64,000 bases of DNA from Myotis daubentonii. Its lineage: Eukaryota > Chordata > Mammalia > Chiroptera > Vespertilionidae. The notes beneath the pieces are model-generated. The model was not told the origin of the DNA. It worked only from the letters and a program-made list of their open reading frames with translations, and made no database searches. The position numbers and the translations under genes were made by a program. Where the stretch lies: contig NC_081842.1 of NCBI RefSeq assembly GCF_963259705.1, forward strand, positions 88,590,433 through 88,654,432. The letters are read 5' to 3'. Shown here piece by piece: positions 1-9,345 of the stretch (position 1 is its first letter; every line of letters begins with the position of its first letter).

Positions 1-945
1 ATAGTTTTAGTTCTCACATAATATCTGGCTGAGAAAAGCAACAGGATTGCTGTCTGCCAGGGACAGACAGCTTGAAATGCAGGGGCCCTCTTAAAGGGCT
101 AATGCACAAAATTTCGTGTGCAGCCACACACCGTGGGTTCCTGCTGAGAGAGGGCTGAGTGGACTGGAGCTCTGTGAGCAGAATCCGGGCTTGGCGGCTC
201 TGGGATTGGAGTTTGGAGGACTGATACCCCGGTTTCCTGTGCTAAGCCATTCCCTCACACTGCAGAGGACATTGTTTTCCAGTGAAACTTTGGTATCCAG
301 GCAGTTTTGCCTGGGGGAAGGCAGTTCCCTACCCTGTTGGAGGACCTCTCAACCCCACCCTCTGGTAAATAACCTGAGGCTAATCAAAACTGAATGTCAA
401 TGGGACTGCAGGCAGAGGTGGGTACAAGGAGGTTTTGAGTCTTTGACCTAATCCTGGTCCTGGGCTAGACACAGCAGTCCCTGGTGAAGATCTTGGGGAG
501 AGCCACAAGCTTTGGATTGCTGATAGTTCCAAGCAGGGTACACTGGACCAGTCACAAACAACGTCTGACTTTGTTCTGCACTAGAGATTGGGACTTGAAG
601 AGGATCGATGTAATATACAGACTCAACCCCAAACACACAACCAAAATGGGGAGACAAAAAAACAAACCCCAATGAAAGCACAAGAGAATTCTCCAGAAGA
701 GCTAAATAAAATGGAGGTAAGAAATTTACCAGACATAAAGTCAGAATAATGATGGCAAAGATGCTCAACAATTTGAGAAAAGATATAGTAACTGAAGAAT
801 GACATAGCATTAATATAGAACACAGTGGAGGGGACACACAAAAGATTAGGGGAAGCGAGATTGGATCAATGAATTAGAAGACAGGGTAGAAAAAAATCAT
901 TCAATCCAAGAAACAAGAAGAAAAATCAATTAATCAATAGGAGTA
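1..945 (+). mobile_element. L1 5' UTR and start of ORF1, degraded
   Basis: This is the 5' part of an L1 retrotransposon. Bases from about 600 to 930 parallel the ORF1 start of the L1 at 50210-50500, with the same order of an A-rich leader, an ATG (672-674 here) and a Lys/Glu-rich coiled-coil start. The frame hits a stop within about 25 codons, so no protein is made. Bases 1-600 would be the 5' UTR, an assignment made by position only. The ORF1 sequence appears to resume at about 2720, which suggests the block 946-2719 was inserted into it. Confidence 0.6.
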
Positions 946-1116
946 CATGGCATTAGCACAAGAACAGGCAAATGGATCAATGGAACAAAGTAGAAACTCA
1001 TAAACTGACCCAAGCCATTATGCTCAATTAATATTTGACAAAGGAGGTAAGAACATACAATGGAGTTAAGACAGTCTCTTCAATTAATGGTGTTGAGAAA
1101 ATTGGACAAATACATG

Positions 1117-1123
1117 CAAAAAA

Positions 1124-1162
<39 letters not shown>

Positions 1163-1164
1163 AA
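1117..1164. repeat. (AAAT)n microsatellite
   Basis: About twelve AAAT units interrupt the L1 ORF2-derived sequence. The flanking L1 sequence continues on both sides, so the tract expanded inside the element. Confidence 0.9.
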
Positions 1165-1213
1165 CTAGACCATCAACTTACACCAGATACAAGAATAAAT
1201 GAACAAAAGATTT

Positions 1214-1431
1214 TTTTAAAAATATATTTTTTTGATTTTTTACAGAGAGGAAGGGAGAGGAAAAGAGAGTTAGAAACATCGATGAGAGAGAAACATCGAG
1301 CAGCCGAACCCTGCACCCCCCCCACTGGGGATGTGCCCGCAACCAAGGTACATGTCCTTGACCAGAATCAAACCTGGAACCCTTGAGTTTGCAGGCCGAC
1401 GCTCTATCCACTGAGCCAAACCGGTTAGGGC
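1214..1431 (-). mobile_element. Ves SINE
   Basis: Complete tRNA-derived Ves SINE in minus orientation. The T/A tail lies at the left, then the purine-rich complement of the TC body, and the tRNA-like head ends at the right (GGTTAGGGC). It is flanked by a perfect 14-base target-site duplication TGAACAAAAGATTT at 1200-1213 and 1432-1445. It sits inside L1 ORF2 sequence and is therefore younger than that L1. Confidence 0.95.
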
Positions 1432-2986
1432 TGAACAAAAGATTTAAGTGTAAGCTGGGAAATGATACAAATCCTAGAAGAAACCATAGGCAGTAGAATC
1501 TCAGACATCTCTTGTAACAATATGTTTATGGATACATTTCCTAGGGGGGAAAAAATAAAAACAAAAAACAAACACAAAAAACCTAAGGTGAAAATAAACA
1601 AATAGAATTACATCAAAATAAGAAGCTTCAGCACAGCAAAGAAAACATCAACAAAATGAAAAGGGATCTCACTGTCTGGGCAAACATATTTGGCAATGAT
1701 ACATCTGATAAATAGTTAATATCCAAAATATATAAGGACCCTTACAATGTAAGAAAAGAAAGACAAACAATTCAATTAAAATATGGGCAAAGGACCTAAA
1801 TAGACCCTTCTTCAAAGTAGACATACAGATGGCCAAGAGACATATGAAAAAATGCTCAAAGTCACTGATCATCAGAGAGAGGCAAATTGAAACGACAATG
1901 TGGTATCACCGCACACCTGTCAAAATGGCTACCACCAAGAAATCAACAAACAACAAGTGCTGGGGAGAATGTGGAGAAAAAGGAACCCTAGTACACTATT
2001 AGTGGGAATGCAGATTGGTACAGCCATTATTAAAAAGAGTATGGTGTTTCCTCAAAAAATTAAATATGGAACTTCCATTTGACCCAGTGTTCCCACTTCT
2101 AGGAGTATATCTTAAGAAACCTGAAACACCAATTAGAATGAATGTATGCACTCCTATGTTCATAACAGCACAATTTACAATAGCTAAGATTTGGAAATAG
2201 CCCAAGTGCCCATCAGTAGATGAGTGGATAAAATAGCTGTGGTACATTTATACCATGAAATACTATGCAGCAGTAAAAAAGAAGAATCTCTAACCCTTTG
2301 AGACAGCATGGAGGGACCTGGAGAGTATCATGCTAAGTGAAATAAGTCAGCCAGAGAAAGACAAATATCACATTATCTCACTCATATGTGAGATATCTCA
2401 CACATATCTCACTCACTAAATAACAAAATAAATTAATGAACAGAGTGGATCCAGAGACATGGAAGCATGGAACAGAGTGTGGAATCTCAGAGAGAATGTG
2501 GGGGAGGGTGGGTAGGTGGGTGGGCGTTAATCAACCAAAGACCTTGTATGCATAAAAACATAACCCATGGACACAGACAATAGGTTGGTGAAGGCCTGGG
2601 GTGGGGGGTGGGGGCAAGCTTGAAGGGGCCAATGGGGGGAGAAAGGGGACACATGTAATACTTTCTATAATAAAGATTTATTTAAAAAACAAAACACACA
2701 AATAAATAAAAAATACCAAAATAGGAGTAGAGCTTACATGAGCTGTGGGACAACATGAAACATAACAATATTTGCATAATAGGAGTGCCAGAAAGGGAAC
2801 AAAGTGACCAAGGGATAGAGAATGCATTTGAAGAAATAATGGAAGAAAACTTTCCTAACCTGGTGAAAGAAAAAGTCACAGAAGTTCAGGAAGCACAGAG
2901 AATCCCAAACAAGAAGAACCTAAACAGGGCCATGCCCAACACATCATAATTAAAATGCCAAAAATTAAAGACAAAGACAGAATCTT

Positions 2987-3621
2987 TTTTATTTAATTTT
3001 TAAATTTCAGATTTTTATTTTAGTTTTTTAATTTTATTTTTAAAATATATACTAAAGTTTTTTTATTATTATCTTTTCTATGCTGCTCTAAAAAGGAAGG
3101 AACTCTTACCATTTGCAACGTCATGGATGGAACTGGAGAGCATTATGCTAAGTGAAATAAGCCAGTCAATAAAGGAAAAATACCACATGATCTCACTCAT
3201 TCATGGACAATAGAGACCATTATAAACTTTTGAACAATAATAGATACAGAGGCAGAGCTGCCTCAAACAGATTGTCAAACTGCAGCGGGAAGGCCGGGGA
3301 GGGTTGGGGGGCAGGAGGTAGGGGGGTAACAGATCAACTAAAGGACTTGTATGCATGCATATAAGCATAACCAATGGACATAAGACACTGGGGGATAGGG
3401 GAGGCTAGGGGACTGTCTAGGGCGGGGGGATAAAATGGATACATATGTAATACCCTTTGTAATACTTTAAGCAATAAAAAAAAAATAAAAATGGTAAAAA
3501 AAAATAAATAAAAGATATACTAAAGTTTTTTTATTATTATCTTTTTCCCCAATTGACCTTCGCCCCCCCCCCCCCCCATTCCAACCATTCCCACCCCGGG
3601 CAAGCCCCCACTGCCCCAGTG
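2987..3621 (-). mobile_element. 5'-truncated L1 3' tail (minus) inserted in ORF1
   Basis: This insertion is flanked by the perfect direct repeat GACAAAGACAGAATCTT at 2970-2986 and 3622-3638, the hallmark of L1-type retrotransposition. It begins with a T-rich stretch (its A tail on the minus strand) and ends in a C-rich segment, the complement of the G-rich bat L1 3' UTR. It was later split by a plus-strand L1 3' fragment at 3078-3514. Confidence 0.75.
3078..3514 (+). mobile_element. L1 3' end nested in the minus L1 tail
   Basis: Contains the late ORF2/3' UTR signature (CTAAGTGAAATAAGCC, then a G-rich block and an A-rich tail). It is bounded by a 31-base direct repeat at 3047-3077 and 3515-3545 that starts ATATACTAAAG. 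The repeat is unusually long for an L1 target-site duplication. This is the third level of nesting at this locus. Confidence 0.75.
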
Positions 3622-3921
3622 GACAAAGACAGAATCTTAAAGGCAGCAAGAGAAAAGCAATTTTTTCCTTACAAAGGACCTCCCATAAGGCTGTCAGCTG
3701 ATTTCTCATCAGAAACTCTAAAGCCAGAAGGGAATGGCATGAAGAACTCAAGGTAATGAAAAGCAAGGATCAAGAACCAAGATTACTATATCTAGCAAGG
3801 CTATCATTCAAAATAGATGGTGCAATAAAGTGCTTTCAAGACAACACATGGCTAATGGTGTTTGTCACCACCAAACCAGCACCACAAGAAATGCTAAAGG
3901 GATTGATGTAATGGGAAGAAG

Positions 3922-3924
<3 letters not shown>

Positions 3925-3987
<63 letters not shown>
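3925..3987. repeat. (AT)n(GA)n compound microsatellite
   Basis: About 16 AT units pass directly into about 15 GA units. The tract sits at the junction where L1 ORF1 ends and the ORF2 C-terminal region begins, exactly where the endonuclease and reverse transcriptase should be. Confidence 0.9.
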
Positions 3988-3991
<4 letters not shown>

Positions 3992-4686
3992 GTGGGACTA
4001 CATTTAAATAAAAAGCCTCTGCACAGCAAAAGAAACCATCAACAAAATGAAATGGGAGCCCACTCTATGGGAGAACATATTTGGCAATGATACATCTGAT
4101 AAAGGATTAATATCCTAAATATATAAGGAACTTATACAACTTAACAAAAGGAGGAAAAACAATCCAATTCAAAAATGGGCAAAGGACCTAAATAGACACT
4201 TCTCCAAAGAGGACGACATACAGATGGCCAAAAGACACATGAAAAAATGCTTGAAGTCACTGATCATCAGAGAGATGCAAATTCAAATGACAATGAAGTA
4301 TCACCTCACATCTGTCACAATGGCTACCATTAACAAATCAACAAGTGAGAAGTGCTGGCCAGGATGTGGAGAAAAGGAACTCTAGTACACCACTGGTGGG
4401 AATGCAGACTGGGAAGCTGTTATGGAAAACAGTCTGGAGTTTCCTCAAAAAATTAAATATGGAACTTCCATTTGACCCAGTGATCCCACTTCTCAGATTA
4501 TATCCTAAGAATCCGGAAACACCAATCAGAAAGAATGTATCAACCCCTATGAACATACCAGCACAGTTTACAATATCTAAGATCTGGAAACAGCCCAAGG
4601 GCCATCAGCAGGTGAGTGGATTAAAAAGCTGTGGTACAATTTCACCATGGAATACAATGCATCACTAAAAAAAAGAAAGATCTCTT
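3988..4686 (+). mobile_element. L1 ORF2 C-terminal region
   Basis: Corresponds to the last third of L1 ORF2. The same sequence block occurs at 1600-2300 and 51640-52300, including SLIIREMQ, the conserved WWEC-like cysteine region and a DPVIPLL block. It follows ORF1 directly, with the endonuclease and reverse transcriptase missing. It is cut off at the downstream Ves and lacks the 3' UTR. Confidence 0.75.
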
Positions 4687-4908
4687 GCCCTAACCGGTTT
4701 GGCTCAGTGGATAGAGCGTCGGCCTGCGGAAGGGTCCCAGGTTCGATTCCGGTCAAGGGCATGTACCTTGGTTGCGGTCACGTCCCCAGTAGGGGGTGTG
4801 CAGGAGGCAGCTGATCAATGTTTCTCTCTCATCGATGTTTCTAACTCTCTATCCCTCTCCCTTCCTCTCTGTAAAAACTCAATAAAAAATATGTTTAAAA
4901 AAAAATAA
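4687..4908 (+). mobile_element. Ves SINE
   Basis: A well-preserved Ves. The head GCCCTAACCGG contains the RNA polymerase III A box TGGCTCAGTGG (4700-4710) and B box GGTTCGATTCC (4740-4750). The body has paired CATCGATGTTTC-like motifs, CTCTCCCTTCCTCTCTG and an AATAAAAAATA tail. I could not find a clear target-site duplication. Confidence 0.95.
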
Positions 4909-5337
4909 ATCATTTAGGTGCCTGGCAACCTAATAAGCTTGCTATTTATATTTGTCATCTGTGGTATGGAGCTAGCAACCTCTGCCTTCAGGATTATTAA
5001 AAAATTAAAGTACCATAGGTCTATCAGGATAAAAAGTATTACTTTAATTTTTACATCAGTCAACATTTTATAATACCATCATTATCTAATACCAAGTTTT
5101 CTAATTCTTCTTTAAGAATGTGGTGGTGGGAGGAAACACATACAATTACCATAAATGAGGGAATACGTATATTCTCTCAATATTTTAATTAAAATAGAAG
5201 ACAGGTAATATGTTAGCAAGTTATAAATGAAAGTTTTGAAAGAACAATTTTATGATCTTTCCTTCTTTGCCTAACATTCCTGTTCTTTGAGTATTTAGTA
5301 AGACAAATAGGTCACTCAGTGGTGACACTGGATACAA
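4909..5337. other. AT-rich non-coding stretch
   Basis: I see no gene, repeat or structured element here. It ends in A at 5337, the A of the A/T target used by the first Helitron of the array. Confidence 0.5.
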
Positions 5338-5390
5338 TCCTATCTAATAAAAGAGAAACATGGTAATTAGCATATGACCGTTACCCTTCC

Positions 5391-5441
5391 CATTGGCTAA
5401 TCAGGGCGATATGCAAATTAACTGCCAGCCAAGATGGCGGC
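5391..5441 (+). promoter_or_regulatory. CCAAT + octamer + YY1-like module in Helitron A
   Basis: Within 51 bases are ATTGGCTAATCAG (inverted CCAAT, NF-Y type), ATGCAAAT (perfect POU octamer, 5411-5418) and AAGATGGCGGC (5431-5441, the YY1 consensus typical of TATA-less promoters). The same order and spacing recur in the other family A copies (30100, 60627, and minus-strand 53350-53420) and in the element at 27804. The motifs are visible; activity is inferred. Confidence 0.5.
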
Positions 5442-6046
5442 CGGCAGCCAGGCAACTTGAAACTAACATGAGGCTTGCTTGCTTCAGTGACGGAGGAAAC
5501 CAACGTTCCCAGCCTGCCGCTGCCGGCCTCTGAGCTTGCAGTTTGAAACATAGTTACAAACATAGAAGCTAAACCCCAGAAACCTGCTTTCAGCGAGCTG
5601 GGATCTCAGAGCTGGAGTTGATACAGTGTTTTGATTATAGAACCCAAACAAACCAGATACCTGCTTTCAGCAGCAGAGGCCTCAGAGCTGGAGTCAGAGC
5701 TAAAGCTGGCCCAGAATAAAAAAAGAGAAAAGAAAAAAAGGAGCAGTTGGGAGCTTCCGTCACCCGCCAGCCTGAAAACAGCCCTCAGCCCCTCACCCAG
5801 ACTGGCCAGGCACTCCAGTGGGGATCCCCACCCGGAAGGGTGTGTGATCAGCTGCAAACAGCCATCATCCAATCACCCATGCTGGCCAGGGACCCCAGTG
5901 GGGACCCCCACCCTGATCCAGGACACCCTTCAGGGCAAATGAGCTGGCACCCACCCGAGCACCAGGCCTCTATGCTATATAGTAAAAGGGTAATATGCCT
6001 CCCAGCACTGGAATCAGCGGAGCTGAGAGGCCTCCCGGCACCAGTT

Positions 6047-6385
6047 CAGTGTGACAGGGGGCAGCGCCCAAACCCCCTGATTGCCCTGCGGCTCTGGGTG
6101 TGACAGGGTACTGCACCCCAACCTCCTTCCCCCACGGGCCTGCTCTGTGTGTGACGGGGTAGAGCCATAACCTCCCCATCGGCCCTGCCCTGAGTGTGAC
6201 AGTGGCAGCGCCCCAACCCCCTGATGGGCCCTGCTCTGTGTGTGACAGGGGGCAGTGCCCCAACCCCCGGATTGGCCCTGCTCTGTGCGTGACAGGGGGT
6301 GGCGCCGCAACCTGCCCATGGACCCTGCCTTGAGTGTGACAGGGGGCGGTGCCCCAACCCCCCAATCGGCCCTACCCTGAGCGTG
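6047..6385. repeat. GC-rich tandem repeat inside Helitron A
   Basis: About six degenerate copies of a roughly 50-60 base unit with the core GTGTGACAGGGGGC...CCCCAACCCC...GGCCCTGCTCTG. Homologous arrays with different copy numbers lie in the other family A copies: about 12 at 30736, about 8 at 61275 and about 2 at 52640. Confidence 0.85.
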
Positions 6386-7251
6386 ACCAGGGGCTGCACC
6401 TAGGGATTGGGCCTGCCCTCTGCCACCCGGGAGCAGGCCTAAGCCAGCAGGTCGTTATCTCCCGAGGGGTCCCAGACTGCGAGAGGGCACAGGCTGGGCT
6501 GAGGCCCCCCCTCCCTCCCAAGTGCACAAATTTTTGTGCACCGGGCCTCTAGTCTACTTATATAAAAGCCATGGGTGATGTTCATCACATAAAGAGGAAA
6601 AGTGACCGAGTGGAAGGAAGTCAGTCCTACAGGGGTTGTCTTGGCAATGGCTGCGCCCGCCCCCAAGCTGTTTCCCGAAGCTGTTTCCTGTAAGGGCGGA
6701 GTTTGAGGCAGGAACCCGCCCTGGGAGCATGGAGGCAGATCTTTCTAAAGTGTGCTGAGCCAGCACGGGGTGAACTTGAGTGGGGCGGCTGAAAGGCTTA
6801 GAAAAGACAGACAATAGAATGAAAGCTGCTTCTCTGAGAGATAGCGACCACATCCACAGCCATGCCTTTAGTTTATAGCAGATGCTAGGAGGCAAAGTAA
6901 GGGTGTGACCAAGATGTTTACAAACATTCTCCTGGGTTTCAATCCTACTCAACTACATGCACCTGAACTCTATCAAGCCCACATCACTCAGACACCTGGG
7001 GCCATGTGTTCCGACCATAGGTTCAAGCTTACAACTACAGCTGTTGGCTATAATTGTGCTGGGAGGGCCCTGCCCTCCAATCTGGGACTTGCACGTGGCA
7101 ATGAGAGGACTGTGCCCTCATATCAGTCCAAGGCTTGAACCTGTCCAAAACACTGTAGCGGTTCCCCACAATAAAGTTTTAATTCTGTTTCTTTGTTACT
7201 AATGTTGCGGCCCTACCCCACAACAAAGAAACAAAGGAAAATTTCCCCATC

Positions 7252-7761
7252 AAATTTCTTAATAGTATTACTCCTTTGGGAATGCCGTGTCATAAATTAA
7301 AATTGAAAGTAGGTGCAATCATCATGATATTGAGAAATCTCAATAGTAAATGGGGTCTTTGTAATGGTACCAGATTTATTATCAAAAGATTACGACCTAA
7401 CATTACCGAAGCTGAAGTATTAACAGGATCTGCAGAGGGAGAGGCTGTTCTGATTCCAAGAATTAATTTGTCCCCTTCTGACACTGGCCTCCCATTTAAA
7501 TTGATTCGACGACGGTTTCCCGTGATGCCAGCATTTTTGATGACTATTAATAAATCACAAGGGCAAACTCTAGACAGAGTAGGCATGTTCCTACCTGAAC
7601 CCGTTTTTGCACATGGTCAGTTATATGTTGCTTTCTCTCGAGTTTGAAGAGCATGTGATGTTACAGTTAAAGTTCTAAGTACTTCATCACAAGGGAAATT
7701 AGTCAAGCACTCTGAAAGTGTTTTCACTCTTAATGTGGTGTACGGGGAGATATTAGAATAA
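7252..7761 (+). pseudogene. Helitron Rep/Helicase, C-terminal helicase fragment
   Basis: In autonomous Helitrons a single protein carries an HUH Rep nuclease and a Pif1-like SF1B helicase that unwinds DNA during rolling-circle transposition. This fragment holds the last ~170 codons of the helicase. FLNSITPLGMP is followed by LKVGAIIMILRNLN, NGTRF, the motif V region TINKSQGQTLD and the motif VI region LYVAFSRV. An in-frame TGA follows at 7645-7647, and the reading frame then continues as RACDVTVKVLSTSSQ to a stop at 7759-7761. The TGA probably arose from CGA by CpG transition. Rep, the Walker motifs and upstream helicase are absent, so it cannot act. The open stretch begins at a non-ATG codon, so any start call is an artefact. 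Confidence 0.93.
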
Positions 7762-8011
7762 GTTTAATTACTTTATCAGGCATTGCACCACTGTTGTTTT
7801 TATATCATGTTTTTGTTGTTTTCATATCATGTTTTTGTCGTTTTTATATCATGCCTCTGTTGTTGTTATATCCTTTTGTTACTGTTTATTTATTAACAAA
7901 TTTATATATTATTTTCATATACATTTTACTAATTTCCTTTCATCTCTCACACTTCTATTATAGAGAAAGGGCAAATAGCAATGTTAAAATATCTCTGCTA
8001 ATTCCCTTTTT

Positions 8012-8226
8012 AAAAAAATATATTTTATTGATCTTTTATAGAGAGGAAGGGAGAGGGATAGAGAGTTAGAAACATCGATGAGAGAGAAACATCGATCAGC
8101 TGCCTCCTGCACACTCCCCGCTGGGGATGAGCCCACAACCAAGGTACATGCCCTTGACTGGAACCGAACCCGGGACCCTTGAGTCTGCAGGCTGATGTTC
8201 TATCCACTGAACCAAACTGGTTAGGG
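8012..8226 (-). mobile_element. Ves SINE inside the HeliBat-derived Helitron
   Basis: Full minus-strand Ves ending in the head complement CTGGTTAGGGC. The flanks TAATTCCCTTTT and TAAATCCCTTTT (11 of 12 identical) look like a target-site duplication. It lies about 50 bases before the Helitron 3' terminus and separates the coding part from the terminal palindrome. Confidence 0.93.
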
Positions 8227-8275
8227 CAATTAAATCCCTTTTAATGTGAACGAATTTTGTGCACCAGGCTACTAG

Positions 8276-8445
8276 TCTATAATAATAAAAGCATAATATG
8301 TGAATTAGACTGGACAGCCGAAAGACCTTCCGGATGTCTTTCTGGACAACATTCCAGATGAAGACGGGGCTGTGAGGACCAAGGCAAGCTGCCACAGCTG
8401 CAAGGGTGGAGCCCCTTGCACAAATTTCATGCATTGGGCCTCTAG
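8276..8445 (+). mobile_element. Short non-autonomous Helitron (170 bp)
   Basis: Begins TCTATAATAATAAAAGC immediately after the preceding CTAG. It ends with TGCACAAATTTCATGCA (palindrome) and TTGGGCCTCTAG, followed by T. It contains only a short GC-moderate interior. It closes the three-element array, and the base after it (T, 8446) completes the A/T target whose A is at 5337. Confidence 0.92.
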
Positions 8446-8595
8446 TAATAAAATAATATCTTATGTAAGTAATTATCACCAAGAACTAGATCAAAAATCT
8501 AAAAATTCTGTACCCTTATGGAAAATTACTGAAAAAGTGATATTTGGCTATATACTAGAAGTGAAAATTATTTTTCAAAATTTCTTGCTAAGGGA

Positions 8596-9345
8596 TGGAA
8601 AAATATATTGCATGAAAATGGAAGCAAACAAAAAAAGCTGGGGTAGCATTAGTTATATCAGACAAAATAGACTTTAAAACAAAGGCTATAACAAGAAACA
8701 AAGAAGGATCCACTTTTGGGTATCTTTCCAAAAAACCCACCACAAAATACTAATTTGAAAAGACATATGCATTCATATGTTCATTGCCGCATTATTTACA
8801 ATAGCCAAGATATAGAAGTAACCTAAATATCCATCAATAGATGAATGGATAAAGAAGAAATGGTTCATATATACAATGGAATATTACTCAGTCATAAAAA
8901 TGAATGAAATTTTGCCATTTGCAACAACATAGATAGATCTGGAGAATATTATGCTAAGTGAAATAAGTCAGACAGAGAAAGACAATACCATAGGATTTTT
9001 CTTGTATGTGGAACTTAAAAATAAAAAAATTGAATGAACACAACAGAAACAAATTCATGGATACAAAGAACATTTTGATCATTGCCATATATGAGGGTGT
9101 TTGGAGGGATGGGTGAAAAAAGGGAAGAGATTAAGAAGTACAAAGTGGTAGTTACAACATAGTCATCGAGATGTAAAGTATAGCATAAGGAGTATAGTCA
9201 ATAATATTGTAATAACTATTATGGTGTCATATTTATCAGTATGATCACTTTGTAGGTCATATAAATGTCTAATCACTATGTTGTACATTGGAACCTAATA
9301 TAATATTGTATGTCAACTGTAATTGAAAAATAAAAATTTTAAATT
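8596..9345 (+). mobile_element. Old L1 (L1M-like), endonuclease scrap and 3' region
   Basis: Begins with a short piece of the ORF2 endonuclease region (frame-shifted SDKIDFKTK-like, about 8600-8700). It then jumps to the conserved late block (TTTACAATAGCCAAGATA, GAATGGATAAAGAAG, CTAAGTGAAATAAGTCAG) and an A-rich tail at about 9340. It is diverged and broken by stops, so it is an old mammalian L1. Confidence 0.8.

Larger units (their letters stand above)
946..2719 (+). mobile_element. L1 ORF2 C-terminal region plus 3' UTR, inserted in L1 ORF1
   Basis: Starting near 1027, frame-shifted translation gives the L1 ORF2 region just after the reverse transcriptase (LIFDKGGKN-like). The C-terminal region follows from about 1600 to 2300, then a G-rich 3' UTR and a polyadenylated tail (AATAAAGATTTA-like, about 2670-2710). 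Endonuclease and reverse transcriptase are absent. The 10-base repeat AATAGGAGTA at 936-945 and 2720-2729 may be its target-site duplication. It is interrupted by an (AAAT)n tract and by a Ves SINE. Confidence 0.65.
2720..3921 (+). pseudogene. L1 ORF1 middle and C-terminal part, interrupted
   Basis: ORF1p is the RNA-binding chaperone of L1. The segment 2740-2986 encodes IIGVPEREQ, a form of the conserved IIGVPE block that precedes the RNA-recognition domain. It continues at 3639-3921 with the C-terminal domain (SADFSSETL, then a K/R-rich stretch) and ends in TGATGTAA-like sequence near 3910. It is split by a 635-base insertion at 2987-3621 with a 17-base target duplication. Frameshifts are also present. 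It may be the continuation of the ORF1 fragment at 672-930. Confidence 0.7.
5338..6552 (+). mobile_element. Helitron, composite family A, copy 1
   Basis: Non-autonomous rolling-circle element. The 5' end is TCCTATCTAATAAAAGAG, preceded by A. The 3' end is a palindrome (GTGCACAAA/TTTGTGCAC), then CCGGGCCTCTAG. The left part carries a CCAAT/octamer/YY1 module (5391-5441). At 5961-5990 an imperfect Helitron 3' end (ACCAGGCCTCTA, without palindrome or final G) is joined to a second 5' end (CTATATAGTAAAAGGG), so the element is two Helitrons fused. The right part is a GC-rich tandem repeat. Open frames over this segment come from the repeat and are not genes. It is the first of three Helitrons placed end to end. 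Confidence 0.92.
6553..8275 (+). mobile_element. Helitron derived from an autonomous HeliBat element
   Basis: Starts immediately after the preceding CTAG with TCTACTTATATAAAAG and ends with a weak palindrome followed by GCACCAGGCTACTAG. It contains the end of the Helitron helicase gene (7252-7761), so it descends from an autonomous copy that lost Rep and most of the helicase. The segment 6570-7240 does not look like Helitron coding sequence and has an AATAAA at 7170. A Ves SINE sits near its 3' end. Confidence 0.85.

Noticed and set aside
100..120. Helitron-like palindrome GCACAAAATTTCGTGTGC
   Set aside because: It resembles a HeliBat 3' hairpin, but no GGGCCTCTAG follows and no matching 5' end is found; treated as part of the L1 5' region.
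4687..4908. tRNA gene suggested by A and B boxes
   Set aside because: The boxes belong to the Ves SINE head. No cloverleaf with acceptor stem closes, and copies recur with the same body and target-site duplications.
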